A stretch of 64,000 nucleotides of DNA from positions 1,364,001-1,428,000 of the forward strand of contig NZ_QJKB01000001.1 in NCBI RefSeq assembly GCF_003201815.1. Reading direction: 5' to 3'. The DNA is from Undibacterium pigrum (lineage in GTDB: Bacteria > Pseudomonadota > Gammaproteobacteria > Burkholderiales > Burkholderiaceae_D). The notes beneath the pieces are model-generated. The model had not been told where the DNA came from. It saw only the letters and a list, made by a program, of their open reading frames with translations, and did not search any database. Within the stretch, counting starts at the first letter, position 1. Each line of letters begins with the position of its first letter. This document shows positions 17,925 to 26,931 of this stretch, piece after piece. The position numbers and the translations under genes were made by a program.

Positions 17925-18359
17925 TTACAGTACTGACTCAACACCACGATTGGCCAGTTGATCTGCTCTTTCATTACCTGGGTGGCCAGTGTGGCCGCGC
18001 ACCCAGCGCCAGTCAATTTCATGGATGGTACGTGCGGCATCGAGTTGCTGCCACAGGTCGACATTCTTTACCGGAGCCTTGGAAGCGGTTTTCCAGCCCT
18101 TGGCTTTCCAGCCGGTAATCCACTCCGTTATGCCCTTCAATACATACTGGCTATCGGTATGCAAAGTGATATGACAGGGACGCTTCAATGCACCCAGTGC
18201 CTGTATCACTGCCATCAATTCCATGCGGTTATTGGTGGTTTCTTTTTCGCCGCCAAATAATTCTTTTTCTTTATTGCCCGCTATCAGCAAAGCGCCCCAG
18301 CCGCCTACGCCAGGATTGCCCTTGCAGGCACCATCCGTGTAAATTTCTATATTATCCAT
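17925..18359 (-). CDS. rnhA: ribonuclease HI
   Basis: This 144-residue enzyme cleaves the RNA strand of RNA/DNA hybrids. The catalytic acidic residues are visible: Asp in [12 protein letters not shown], Glu in [10 protein letters not shown], Asp in [10 protein letters not shown] and Asp in [11 protein letters not shown]. Length is close to E. coli RNase HI (155). The start is set at the ATG at 18359, which begins [10 protein letters not shown]; a longer frame would add 12 residues not found in the family. It overlaps the upstream methyltransferase gene by 8 bp (ATGGATAA), indicating translational coupling. Confidence 0.97.
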   Translation of the reverse strand: MDNIEIYTDGACKGNPGVGGWGALLIAGNKEKELFGGEKETTNNRMELMAVIQALGALKRPCHITLHTDSQYVLKGITEWITGWKAKGWKTASKAPVKNVDLWQQLDAARTIHEIDWRWVRGHTGHPGNERADQLANRGVESVL

Positions 18360-19125
18360 TTGATTCTTTTGATTTGTTTGCAACTGGCAAGGCATGTGCG
18401 CTTGATACCCGCTTTTGCTTCCATGCGGGGCCTATCAAATGCATGCCTTTGACTCTTTTCACGGCCTGCAATATATACACTGCGCCAAAATAAGGCCACC
18501 AGCGTTGTCCTGCTTTTTCCATGAAACTATAGCGTTGCAACCATTTTTCTGATTTCACGGGAGGAGCATAACAACCAAAATCGCTGCTACCTACCTCCAT
18601 ATTCAATAACTTCAGCCAATCCTTCAAACGCGGATGGCTGATAAATTCGCCTTCCTTGGGCAAGAAATAATTCTTGCTCAAACGCCCGGTCGCTTGCCTG
18701 GCGCCCCACAGGCTGGCGCGGTTAAAGCCTGTGATGATAACCCGGCCCTCCGGTATCAATACTCTCTCCACCTCACGCAATATCTGATGCGGTTCCGCGG
18801 CAAATTCCAGTACATGGGGCAAGACAATCAAATCTATGCTGTGGGCATCAAAGGGCAATTCGGCAAAGTCATGGATGACCACAACCGGTCGCTTCTGCCC
18901 CGGCTGATTTTCGTCAGGCATACGGGAATTGGTCAGCCAGCGATGGGGCATGCGACTGGCTGCCAGCGCATCAATTTGCGGCAAACCTATCTGCAAAGCA
19001 TTGAAACCAAAGATGTCCACCGTCAATTTATCGAGCATGGCCTGCTCCCATTGACGGATATAGCTACCGGCTGGCAGCTCTAACCACGCTCCGAGGTCTA
19101 TAATGTTTTTTTCCAAAGCATCCAT
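18352..19125 (-). CDS. YafS-like SAM-dependent methyltransferase
   Basis: This class I methyltransferase of about 257 residues is in the neighbourhood where E. coli carries yafS (gloB-yafS-rnhA). The Methyltransf_11-type region reads [19 protein letters not shown] near 95-113 and [20 protein letters not shown] near 123-142. The N-terminal glycine motif is poorly conserved. Start: a longer frame exists to 19179 but would run into gloB. The ATG at 19125 leaves 7 bp between the divergent starts and matches the family. Substrate unknown; the conserved neighbourhood is the main clue. Confidence 0.87.
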   Translation of the reverse strand: MDALEKNIIDLGAWLELPAGSYIRQWEQAMLDKLTVDIFGFNALQIGLPQIDALAASRMPHRWLTNSRMPDENQPGQKRPVVVIHDFAELPFDAHSIDLIVLPHVLEFAAEPHQILREVERVLIPEGRVIITGFNRASLWGARQATGRLSKNYFLPKEGEFISHPRLKDWLKLLNMEVGSSDFGCYAPPVKSEKWLQRYSFMEKAGQRWWPYFGAVYILQAVKRVKGMHLIGPAWKQKRVSSAHALPVANKSKESNG

Positions 19126-19132
19126 GCCTGAT

Positions 19133-19915
19133 ATGAAGAATTCCCTGAGTATATTGACTGTCCCCGCCTTTGACGACAATTATCTATGGATTATCCATGA
19201 TGGCCAGCATGCTGCCGTGGTTGATCCTGGTGATGCCATGCCAATTTTACAAGCCCTGGCACAACATCAACTGACATTGTCCGCTATTTTACTCACTCAT
19301 CACCATGCAGATCATATAGGCGGTGTGCCACGCTTGCTGGAACATGCAGCCGTGCCAGTTTTTGGCCCCACCAATGACAAGATCGCCGTGGTCACGCAAA
19401 AGCTGAAACAGAATGATGTTGTGAACGTGCCCGGCATCAATCTGGAGTTGAACGTACTGGACGTTCCCGGCCACACACTGGGCCATATTGCCTATTTCGC
19501 CCCTGAACAGCATTGGCTGTTTTGTGGCGACACTCTGTTTGCCGGTGGCTGCGGCCGTTTGTTTGAAGGCACGCCCGCACAGATGCTGCATTCACTGGAC
19601 CAACTGGCTGCACTGCCGGACGATACTGCTGTGTACTGCGCCCATGAATACACCTTGTCCAATTTGCGCTTTGCCAAAGAGGTCGAACCTGGCAACCAGG
19701 ATTTGCTGGAGCGCATCAAGCGCGAACAAGCCAGGCGCGAACAAGGCATACCTACCGTGCCTACCCAGATAGGCCTGGAAAAACAGACCAATCCATTCTT
19801 GCGTAGCCGCGAAAGCACAGTTATCGAGCGCCTTCTGGAAAGCGGTAAAATCCCTGCCGCACAAAATGATGTCAGCCATTTCGCCGCCTTGCGTGAATGG
19901 AAAAACCGCTTTTAA
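19133..19915 (+). CDS. gloB: hydroxyacylglutathione hydrolase (glyoxalase II)
   Basis: This enzyme of about 260 residues hydrolyses S-D-lactoylglutathione to D-lactate and glutathione, the second step of methylglyoxal detoxification. The metallo-beta-lactamase metal site is [12 protein letters not shown] near residues 52-63, with further ligands in [25 protein letters not shown] and [14 protein letters not shown]. The start at 19133 gives [20 protein letters not shown], the usual family N terminus; an in-frame ATG 30 nt upstream would overlap the divergent methyltransferase. It is followed 36 bp later by earP. Confidence 0.97.
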   Translation: MKNSLSILTVPAFDDNYLWIIHDGQHAAVVDPGDAMPILQALAQHQLTLSAILLTHHHADHIGGVPRLLEHAAVPVFGPTNDKIAVVTQKLKQNDVVNVPGINLELNVLDVPGHTLGHIAYFAPEQHWLFCGDTLFAGGCGRLFEGTPAQMLHSLDQLAALPDDTAVYCAHEYTLSNLRFAKEVEPGNQDLLERIKREQARREQGIPTVPTQIGLEKQTNPFLRSRESTVIERLLESGKIPAAQNDVSHFAALREWKNRF

Positions 19916-19951
19916 GTAAGCTTTTAGGTACGCTTTCAAAAACATATTGCA

Positions 19952-21148
19952 ATGCATTCAACAGAAATAAATACGACTCAAGCAGCAAAATCTTTGGCCC
20001 TGTTCTGCAAGGTCGTTGATAATTTCGGCGATATAGGCATTTGCTGGCGCATGGCCAGGCAACTGCAGCAAGAACATGGCATCGCCGTCACGCTATGGGT
20101 AGATGACTTGCGCAGTTTCCAGCGCATCTGCCCGCAAGTGAATATTGATGCCGAAGTACAGGAAATCGCGGGCGTCACCGTCAGAAACTGGTGCGATCAG
20201 CAAGGCACATTTACTGTGGCCGATGTTGCCGATATCGTCATAGAATTTTTTGCCTGCGACATACCGCCAGGATATATCCAGGCCATGGCACAGTGTGAGC
20301 CGCGCCCGGTCTGGCTCAATCTGGAAGGTTTGACGGCAGAAGAATGGGTGGAAGGCTGCCATACCCTGCCCTCACCCCATCCTTCCTTGTCATTGACCAA
20401 GCATTTCTTTTTTCCTGGCTTCAACAACAAAACCGGGGGCTTGTTGCGCGAAGCCAGCCTGGACCATGAAAGAGCCGCATTTCAAGCTGATACTCAGACT
20501 ACAGCTGCCTTCTTGCAGAAGTTAGGGCTGACTGAAGCTGAGATCAGTAGCACAAAAGTATCGCTGTTTTGTTACCCGCATGCACCTGTGGCTGATCTAC
20601 TCAAGACATGGCAAAACGCTGATCAGCCCATGACTTGCCTGGTACCTGAAGGCGTAGCGAGCGAAGCTATAGCAACATTTCTGGGGCAAGCATCCAAAGC
20701 CGGTGTCAGCGGCAGTCGAGGTGCCTTGACTGTGCGTGTACTGCCATTCATCCCCCAGGCCGATTACGATAAGTTGTTATGGGCTTGCGATATCAACTTT
20801 GTCCGTGGCGAAGACTCATTCGTCCGTGCGCAGTGGGCTAACAGGCCCTTCATCTGGCATATCTACCCCCAGGATGAAAACCTGCATCACGTGAAATTGA
20901 ATGCATTTTTAAAAACCACCACATCTGCCACGGCAAGCCTGGTTGCCTTGTCGCATGTCTGGAATGGCGTCAGCCATCCACCACTGGACTGGGCAGACAT
21001 ATGGCAGGCTTTTCAAGCCGACCTGCCTGAAATTGCACAACTTTCTGGCAAGTGGCAGGAAAAAATGCACGAAAACGGGGATATGACGAGCAATTTATTG
21101 AAGTTCGTCAATGCAGTTAGGGTGGCAAGCCAAAAAGATGCAGTATAA
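19952..21148 (+). CDS. earP: EF-P arginine rhamnosyltransferase EarP
   Basis: This 398-residue GT-B glycosyltransferase transfers rhamnose from dTDP-L-rhamnose to Arg32 of EF-P, which activates EF-P for rescue of polyproline-stalled ribosomes. Signatures include FCKVVDNFGDIGICWRMARQL at the N terminus, with the catalytic Asp in the DNFGDIG motif. Others are FFFPGFNNKTGGL, a central VSLFCYPHAP, and the C-terminal nucleotide-sugar site RGEDSFVRAQWANRPFIWHIYP. Length is in the family range (about 380-400). efp follows 115 bp downstream, the standard arrangement. Confidence 0.97.
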   Translation: MHSTEINTTQAAKSLALFCKVVDNFGDIGICWRMARQLQQEHGIAVTLWVDDLRSFQRICPQVNIDAEVQEIAGVTVRNWCDQQGTFTVADVADIVIEFFACDIPPGYIQAMAQCEPRPVWLNLEGLTAEEWVEGCHTLPSPHPSLSLTKHFFFPGFNNKTGGLLREASLDHERAAFQADTQTTAAFLQKLGLTEAEISSTKVSLFCYPHAPVADLLKTWQNADQPMTCLVPEGVASEAIATFLGQASKAGVSGSRGALTVRVLPFIPQADYDKLLWACDINFVRGEDSFVRAQWANRPFIWHIYPQDENLHHVKLNAFLKTTTSATASLVALSHVWNGVSHPPLDWADIWQAFQADLPEIAQLSGKWQEKMHENGDMTSNLLKFVNAVRVASQKDAV

Positions 21149-21253
21149 TGTTGGGTTAATTTTTAACCTGTTTTAAATCTCAATCAAACGTGGGCTTGCG
21201 GTGTTTTTTTGCCAGTAGGCAACAGATGATTTTTATGCAACCTACTTTTTACG

Positions 21254-21259
21254 TATACT
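21254..21259 (+). promoter_or_regulatory. Possible -10 element for efp
   Basis: TATACT lies only 4 nt before the efp ATG, and no Shine-Dalgarno sequence is visible before that ATG. If this -10 is used, the mRNA would start at or next to the start codon. No convincing -35 was seen, so confidence is low. Confidence 0.35.
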
Positions 21260-21263
21260 CGCT

Positions 21264-21839
21264 ATGAAATTTGCAAAAGAAATTCGTGTTGGCAACATCA
21301 TTATGGTCGACAGCAAACCAATGATCGTATTGCGCTCTGATGTCAACGGCTCCAGCCGTACAGGTTTCACTTACAAGTGGAAAATGAAAAACCTGTTGAC
21401 TAACAGCCCACAAGAAAACGTCTTCCGTGGCGACGACAAGTTTGACGTAGTTGTATTGGACAAAAAACCAGTTACTTACTCTTACTTCGCTGACCCACTG
21501 TTCGTATTCATGGATCAAGAATACAACCAGTATGAAATCGAAGCAGAAAACATGGGCGAATCCATCAACTACCTGAAAGATGGTATGGAATGCGAAGCTG
21601 TTTTCTATGACGGTAAAGCTATCTCTGTTGAATTGCCTACAACAATCGTTCGTCAGGTTATTTACTCTGAGCCAGCAGTTAAAGGCAACACTTCAGGCAA
21701 CGTACTGAAAGAAGCCAAGATCGAAAACGCGATCGAAGAATATTGCCATATCGTTCAAGTTCCTCTGTTTGTCAGCCAGGACGACATGATCGAAATCGAT
21801 ACACGCACTAATGAATACAAAAAAGTCGTACGTAACTAA
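21264..21839 (+). CDS. efp: elongation factor P (Arg32 type)
   Basis: This 191-residue translation factor promotes peptide-bond formation at polyproline stretches. It begins [15 protein letters not shown] and has the three beta-barrel domains expected. Residue 32 is Arg (SSRTG loop), not Lys, so it is a substrate for EarP rhamnosylation rather than EpmA/B lysylation; earP lies directly upstream. Codon use is visibly different from neighbours, with A/T-ending optimal-type codons, as expected for a highly expressed gene. It ends in a strong terminator. Confidence 0.98.
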   Translation: MKFAKEIRVGNIIMVDSKPMIVLRSDVNGSSRTGFTYKWKMKNLLTNSPQENVFRGDDKFDVVVLDKKPVTYSYFADPLFVFMDQEYNQYEIEAENMGESINYLKDGMECEAVFYDGKAISVELPTTIVRQVIYSEPAVKGNTSGNVLKEAKIENAIEEYCHIVQVPLFVSQDDMIEIDTRTNEYKKVVRN

Positions 21840-21852
21840 TACGTAAGACCCC

Positions 21853-21894
21853 AAAAAAACGCTGCTTATTTATTAAATAAGCAGCGTTTTTTTT
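21853..21894 (+). terminator. Rho-independent terminator after efp
   Basis: An inverted repeat AAAACGCTGCTTATTTA / TAAATAAGCAGCGTTTT is followed by a long T tract, 12 nt after the efp stop. Confidence 0.94.
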
Positions 21895-21940
21895 CGCCCT
21901 GAATGCAAGCCTGCCCAATTCAGGCAAGCTTACGCCAGCA

Positions 21941-22753
21941 TCAGAATGCAGGAACAACTGCCCCCTTGTATTTCTCTTCAATGAATTTTTTCACTTCTGG
22001 CGAATTCAATGCAGCAATCAGCTTTTTAAATGCAGGACTGTTTTTATTGTCTTCACGTGCCACCAGCAAATTTGCATAAGGTGAGTTGGCATCTTCGATG
22101 AACAACGAGTCTTTCACAGGATTGAGTTTTGCTTCTATCGCATAATTGGTATTGATCAAAGCCAGATCAACCTGATTCAATACACGTGGCAAAGTCGCGG
22201 CTTCCAGCTCTTTGAATTTCAATTTCTTTGGATTTTCAATAATATCTTTTTGAGTCGCAGAGATATTTTTCGGGTCCTTCAATTTCAACAAACCCTGTTT
22301 GGACAGTAACAACAAGGCACGGCCAGAATTGGATGGATCATTCGGGATAGCAATGGTTGCACCGTCAGGCAAATCAGCCAGTTTTTTGTACTTGCTGGAG
22401 TATGCAGCGAAAGGCTCTACATGGACCTTGGCGATAGGTACTTCAATATCGTTCTTGTGGCTTTTCTTGAATTCATTCAGGTAAGGCTGATGTAAAAAGA
22501 AATTACCATCCAGGTGTTTTTCATTGACCTGCACTGCTGGCTGTATGTAGTCAGTGAAAACTTTCACTTTCAACTCCACGCCTTCTTTAGCCAGTTGTGG
22601 CTTGATAAATTCCAGTATCTCAGCATGTGGCACTGGGCTGGCAGCGATATGCAATGTTTCTACTGCAAACACTGTTGCTGGTGCAAATACGGCTGCAGCT
22701 GTCAGACCACCTGCCACGATAAGGGACAAACGACGCTTCAAATTTAAAGACAT
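21941..22753 (-). CDS. metQ: methionine ABC transporter substrate-binding protein MetQ
   Basis: This 270-residue NlpA/MetQ-family protein binds D/L-methionine in the periplasm. A signal peptide ends about residue 30 (TVFA), followed by ETLHIAASPVPHAEILEFIKP and DGNFFLHQPYLNEF, typical family motifs. There is no lipobox cysteine, so it appears to be a soluble periplasmic protein, unlike the lipoprotein MetQ of E. coli. It is the last gene of metN-metI-metQ on the minus strand, 58 bp after metI. Confidence 0.93.
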   Translation of the reverse strand: MSLNLKRRLSLIVAGGLTAAAVFAPATVFAVETLHIAASPVPHAEILEFIKPQLAKEGVELKVKVFTDYIQPAVQVNEKHLDGNFFLHQPYLNEFKKSHKNDIEVPIAKVHVEPFAAYSSKYKKLADLPDGATIAIPNDPSNSGRALLLLSKQGLLKLKDPKNISATQKDIIENPKKLKFKELEAATLPRVLNQVDLALINTNYAIEAKLNPVKDSLFIEDANSPYANLLVAREDNKNSPAFKKLIAALNSPEVKKFIEEKYKGAVVPAF

Positions 22754-22778
22754 ATAGACTCCAATAAAAAATTAAAAA

Positions 22779-22819
22779 CTTACTCAGTTGCTTACTTAAT
22801 TACTTACTCAGTTACTTAC
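22779..22819. repeat. Two 17-bp direct repeats between metI and metQ
   Basis: CTTACTCAGTTGCTTAC at 22779-22795 recurs with one mismatch at 22803-22819, a 24-bp period. The second copy contains the metI stop codon. It is probably a local slippage duplication. Confidence 0.7.
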
Positions 22820-23471
22820 GTGTGAATTTCAAAACCAGCTTGTCACCTGCAAATTGCAGCAACTGCACCAGCACTATCAAAATAAATACCGTGACCACCA
22901 TGACCTCGGTCTGGAAGCGCTGGTAACCGTAGCGCAGGGCCAAATCACCCAGACCACCACCACCTATTACGCCCGACATGGCTGCATATGAGACCAGGGC
23001 TATCGTTGTTACCGTCGCCGCCGCGAGCAAACCCGGCAAAGCTTCTGGCAACAAGGCATGCCAGATAATTTGCCAGGTCTTGGCCCCCATGGCCTGGCAG
23101 GCTTCGATAATGCCCTTGTCCACTTCGCGCAAAACGTTTTCTACCAGGCGCGCAAAAAATGGTGTCGTACCTATCACCAGTGGCGGTATCGTACCCGGCA
23201 CACCCAGCGAGGTTCCCATCAATAAGAGCGTGAAAGGAATCAATACAATCAGCAAAATAATGAAAGGGATGGAACGTAAAATATTCACGACGACAGACAA
23301 CACCGCGTAGAGCACTCCTTGTTCCAGCAATTGTTTTTTACCTGTCAAAAACAGCAATACACCCAGAGGCAAACCCAGCAGCACCGTGAACAGCAACGAG
23401 GCACCCGTCATGGTCAAAGTATCGAGCGTCGCCAGTGCGATATCGCTCCAGTCAATTTGAGAGAAATCCAT
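22812..23471 (-). CDS. metI: methionine ABC transporter permease MetI
   Basis: This 219-residue permease has five predicted helices. The ABC-permease EAA loop is GIIEACQAMGAKTWQIIWHALLP, with conserved Glu-Ala and Gly. Other typical MetI segments are ATLDTLTMTGASLLFTVLLGLPLG and MSGVIGGGGLGDLALRYGY. The ATG at 23471 shares one base with the metN stop (TGATG), so the two are translationally coupled. Length equals that of E. coli MetI (217). Confidence 0.95.
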   Translation of the reverse strand: MDFSQIDWSDIALATLDTLTMTGASLLFTVLLGLPLGVLLFLTGKKQLLEQGVLYAVLSVVVNILRSIPFIILLIVLIPFTLLLMGTSLGVPGTIPPLVIGTTPFFARLVENVLREVDKGIIEACQAMGAKTWQIIWHALLPEALPGLLAAATVTTIALVSYAAMSGVIGGGGLGDLALRYGYQRFQTEVMVVTVFILIVLVQLLQFAGDKLVLKFTRK

Positions 23472-24502
23472 CAATGTACTCCTGCCGCTGCGCTGATTCT
23501 GGCGACTCTGACACCTGCATTGATGAGCAGATTCTCAACAACTTCAGACTGCTCTTGCGTACTATGCAATTCAACCAGCAACTGTCCGTACGGCGTATTC
23601 TTGATGCGTCCTATCACCCCTTGCAGAATGGCGATATCAATTGCCGTTTGTGCTGCTATGCGGGTAATGATGGGGTCATGCGTACTGGTGCCGACATAAC
23701 TCAGGCGCAGCAAATGACGGTCCGGATTTTGATCATTGCGTTCCAGCACAGACAAATCCATGGCCTGATTTTCTGCAACCAGGCTTTGTGTCACAGCATG
23801 CTGAGGGTGGAGGAAGACATCGACAACCTCACCCAGCTCAACAATTTCACCAGCATCAATCACTGCTACCCTGTCGCAGATCGTTCGTATCACCTGCATT
23901 TCATGTGTAATCAAAACGATGGTCAGACCCAGCTTTTGATTAATATCCAATAACAGACGCAAGATGGCTTGCGTAGTCTCGGGATCAAGTGCAGAAGTCG
24001 CCTCGTCGCACAACAATAGATGAGGATAATTTGCCAGCGCGCGGGCAATACCCACCCGCTGCTTTTGCCCACCCGATAACTGCGAAGGATACTTGTTACC
24101 CTGGTCTTGCAAACCCACCAGTTCAAGCAGTTCGACAACTCTTGCCTGAATTTCCTGCGCCGTATATTTCCCACTCAGCTTGAGAGGAAAGGCAATATTT
24201 TCAGAGACGGTTTTTGCATACAATAAATTGAAATGCTGGAATACCATGCCTATGCGCTGGCGCAAACTATGCAACTGCGGCCCGTCAAATGCGGTGATGT
24301 CTTCACCTTCTATCCACACCTTGCCCTGGCTGGGGCGTTCCAGCAAATTCAAAGTTCGTAGCAAGGTGCTTTTACCCGCACCTGAACGACCTATGATGCC
24401 AAAAATTTGTCCTTTACTAACTTCCAGATTGATATTGTTGAGGGCCAGCACTGACTGACCGTTGACTTTGTAATACTTAGCTAATTGCTCAATACGTAAC
24501 AC
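23471..24502 (-). CDS. metN: methionine ABC transporter ATP-binding protein MetN
   Basis: This 343-residue ATPase powers methionine import. The Walker A is GRSGAGKSTLLR, the ABC signature LSGGQKQRVGIARAL, and the Walker B LLLCDEATSALD followed by the H-loop LITHEM. A C-terminal NIL regulatory domain (about 265-343) mediates trans-inhibition by methionine. Start: I chose the GTG at 24502, preceded by GGGAAA, because it gives exactly the E. coli length (343). A TTG at 24568 would add 22 atypical residues. No SAM riboswitch or MetJ-type box was seen upstream. Confidence 0.93.
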   Translation of the reverse strand: MLRIEQLAKYYKVNGQSVLALNNINLEVSKGQIFGIIGRSGAGKSTLLRTLNLLERPSQGKVWIEGEDITAFDGPQLHSLRQRIGMVFQHFNLLYAKTVSENIAFPLKLSGKYTAQEIQARVVELLELVGLQDQGNKYPSQLSGGQKQRVGIARALANYPHLLLCDEATSALDPETTQAILRLLLDINQKLGLTIVLITHEMQVIRTICDRVAVIDAGEIVELGEVVDVFLHPQHAVTQSLVAENQAMDLSVLERNDQNPDRHLLRLSYVGTSTHDPIITRIAAQTAIDIAILQGVIGRIKNTPYGQLLVELHSTQEQSEVVENLLINAGVRVARISAAAGVH

Positions 24503-24788
24503 TGATTTCCCAAACAAAATATGTAACCGATGGGGAGCACTGTAACGAAAGGAATCAAGCTTTTCCAATCATATAATCGAATTTGTATATACAAAAAAAT
24601 GTCTAAGGTAAGAAGAAAACCGGATGAAGCTCAGATGAAAAAACAAATCATTAACTTGCCTTCCATCAAGTTTATCTAAAGCAAGAAACATGATTTTGTG
24701 TTTAAATCGCTTGTATATTCCAAGCCTGAATACTATGTTGGAATGAGTGTCAATCTTCGCTCCACGTGAGCAAAAAGCGAGTGCAATA

Positions 24789-25082
24789 ATGGTAACTTCA
24801 GTCAATTCTTCCAGTTCAGCGCAAACCCAGCAGTTGCTACAGCAAGCTGCAGATGCGCGCGCCAAACAAAATAGTGAAACCATAGGTGCTGCACCTGACA
24901 GGGATTCCGGCACGGCTGATGCCATTGCAGATGCAAAAAGGGTTACGGATGCCCAAGCTGCACAGCAAGCACAGTTGAGCAAGCAGGCAGCAAAGTCGCC
25001 GGAACCACCGCCAGATCAACCTAAACCCGTGGTCAATACCAGTGGTCAGATAACAGGAACAAGAATTAATACCACAGCCTGA
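24789..25082 (+). CDS. small Ala/Gln-rich hypothetical protein
   Basis: This 97-residue protein is low in hydrophobic content and rich in Ala, Gln, Asp and Ser (TQQLLQQAADARAKQ, AQAAQQAQLSKQAA). A Pro-rich stretch (PEPPPDQPKP) leads to a C-terminal VVNTSGQITGTRINTTA. The C-terminal pattern looks conserved in small Burkholderiales proteins as far as I recall, which supports a real gene. No signal peptide or membrane segment is seen. The ATG at 24789 is preferred over a GTG at 24747. A terminator follows 18 bp after the stop. Confidence 0.62.
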   Translation: MVTSVNSSSSAQTQQLLQQAADARAKQNSETIGAAPDRDSGTADAIADAKRVTDAQAAQQAQLSKQAAKSPEPPPDQPKPVVNTSGQITGTRINTTA

Positions 25083-25100
25083 ATTAGCCCTCACCCTCGA

Positions 25101-25135
25101 AAACCGCCCGCAGAAATGCCTGGCGGTTTTTTATT
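25101..25135 (+). terminator. Rho-independent terminator after the small hypothetical gene
   Basis: A stem AAACCGCC / GGCGGTTT with a 13-nt loop is followed by a T-rich tail. Confidence 0.8.
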
Positions 25136-25268
25136 TCCCAAATCTGTCATAAGCTCATAAGCAAAGATTATTTGCAGCAAAGACAAGTGATCAGCACATA
25201 ATGCCAGCGAATGCTAAGCTCTCAGTCTGTGCGCTGCCAAACTGTGCCAGCAAGTAAATAAGTTAATA

Positions 25269-26843
25269 ATGCAATTTATGAATAAAAAGAACCTACTCGC
25301 CACTTCCATCGCCGCTTTGTTCATGACAACTGCAGGCTTCAGTTTTGCTGCCAATTTGAAGATTGGCCTGGCGGCAGATGTGAATTCCCTCGACCCGCAT
25401 TACTTCAATAGCGGGCCGAATAATGCCATGGCATCGCATTTGTTTGAGGCGCTGGTCAGCGTCGACTCTGATGGCCGTATAGCACCTGGCCTGGCCCTGT
25501 CTTGGAAGGCAATCAATCCCACGACCTGGGAGTTCAAATTGCGCCAGGGCGTGAAATTTCATGACGGTAGTGAGTTGACAGCAGAAGACGTGGTGTTTTC
25601 TCTCGACAGACCAGCCCAGATCAAGAACAGCCCTGGCCCGTACACCAGCTTCACCAAGCAAATCGTTGGCAAACAGATTGTCGATCCCTACACCCTGCGC
25701 CTGAAAACGGCAACGCCGTATGGCCCGCTGCCGCTGGATATGAGCTCAGTCTTTATTGTTTCAAAAAAGATTGCGCTACAGGCTGGCACCGATGATTTCA
25801 ACAGTGGCAAGGCCGCCATCGGCACCGGCCCTTATAAATTCGCCGCCTTCAAGCGCGGTGATGCTGTCGAACTGACAAAAAATGATGCTTACTGGGGTGA
25901 CAAATCAGCCTGGGACAAAGTGACTTTCCGCATCATCACTGCAGGCGCGCCACGCATGGCAGCATTGTTGTCTGGTGATGTCGATGCCATAGAAAGCATA
26001 CCGCCAGCAGATTTGAGCAAGCTGAAAAGTAATGCCAAATTCAAGCTGGAACAAAAGATTTCCTGGCGCACCCTGTTCTGGCATCTGGATCATCAGACCA
26101 GGGTCTCACCTTTTATTACCGACAAAGCAGGCAAGCCACTGGCTACCAATCCTTTGAAGGATATACGGGTACGCAAAGCCATCGCCAAGGCCATCAACCG
26201 CACAGCATTATCTGAACGGATACTGGAAGGCTTGGCAGTACCTGCCTCCAACCTCGTCGCGCCTGGCGTGTTTGGCTATAACGATAGCCTGAAAGTAGAA
26301 GCCTACGACCCGGAAGGCGCGAAAAAATTGCTGGCCGAAGCCGGTTACCCAAATGGTTTTGCCATCACCCTGCACGGGCCAAATAATCGCTACATCAATG
26401 ATGAACAAATCGTTCAGACAGTAGCGCAATTCCTCAGCAAAGTGGGGATACAGGCCAAGGTAGAAACGCAGCCACTGGCAGTCTACTTCCCCAAAGCAGC
26501 AAAGGGAGAATACAGCATGGCTTTGCTGGGCTGGGGTTCGCTGGCCGGGGACTTTGCCTTACGCACTGTCCTGGGTACAGTCAATGCCGAGAATGGCTGG
26601 GGCAGCTGGAACTGGGGTAAATACAGCAACCACGCTCTTGATGAAGCAATAGAGTCATCCCTGGCTTCTGTCGAAGCAGACAAGCGCGAAGCCTTTGCAA
26701 AAAAAGCGGCAGCCACGGCTCTGCAAGACTATGCCGTCATCCCCTTGCATCATCAATATGCCAGTTGGGCGCTGCGTAAAGGCTTGAAGTACAAGGCCAG
26801 GACGGATGAATTTACTTTTGCTCACCAGTTCAAACCAGAATAA
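25269..26843 (+). CDS. family 5 solute-binding protein (peptide/nickel-type ABC)
   Basis: This 524-residue periplasmic binding protein has a signal peptide ending after FSFA (about residue 27). The SBP_bac_5 signature is clear: LKIGLAADVNSLDPHY, LALSWKAINPTTWEFKLRQG and VKFHDGSELTAEDVVFSL. The ligand is probably an oligopeptide, but dipeptide, nickel-chelate or opine binding cannot be excluded. No permease or ATPase gene is adjacent, and a strong terminator follows, so it must work with a transporter encoded elsewhere. Confidence 0.92.
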   Translation: MQFMNKKNLLATSIAALFMTTAGFSFAANLKIGLAADVNSLDPHYFNSGPNNAMASHLFEALVSVDSDGRIAPGLALSWKAINPTTWEFKLRQGVKFHDGSELTAEDVVFSLDRPAQIKNSPGPYTSFTKQIVGKQIVDPYTLRLKTATPYGPLPLDMSSVFIVSKKIALQAGTDDFNSGKAAIGTGPYKFAAFKRGDAVELTKNDAYWGDKSAWDKVTFRIITAGAPRMAALLSGDVDAIESIPPADLSKLKSNAKFKLEQKISWRTLFWHLDHQTRVSPFITDKAGKPLATNPLKDIRVRKAIAKAINRTALSERILEGLAVPASNLVAPGVFGYNDSLKVEAYDPEGAKKLLAEAGYPNGFAITLHGPNNRYINDEQIVQTVAQFLSKVGIQAKVETQPLAVYFPKAAKGEYSMALLGWGSLAGDFALRTVLGTVNAENGWGSWNWGKYSNHALDEAIESSLASVEADKREAFAKKAAATALQDYAVIPLHHQYASWALRKGLKYKARTDEFTFAHQFKPE

Positions 26844-26860
26844 GTATTTAATTCAATAAG

Positions 26861-26899
26861 AAAAATCCCGCGACTGCCATCACAGTCGCGGGATTTTTT
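26861..26899 (+). terminator. Terminator between the SBP and thioredoxin-like genes
   Basis: A stem AAAAATCCCGCGACTG / CAGTCGCGGGATTTTT with a 6-nt loop lies between convergent genes and has T tracts on both strands, so it can serve both. Confidence 0.94.
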
Positions 26900-26931
26900 A
26901 ATGTTGCGCTAATGCTTTAGCACGCTAGCTA

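Noticed and set aside
22779-22819. Direct repeats between metI and metQ as a possible CRISPR or iteron
   Set aside because: Only two copies, 24-bp period, one overlapping a stop codon; local slippage is enough to explain them.
23319-23953. Plus-strand frames opposite metN/metI
   Set aside because: They run antisense to well-supported methionine transporter genes and show low-complexity, non-family sequence.
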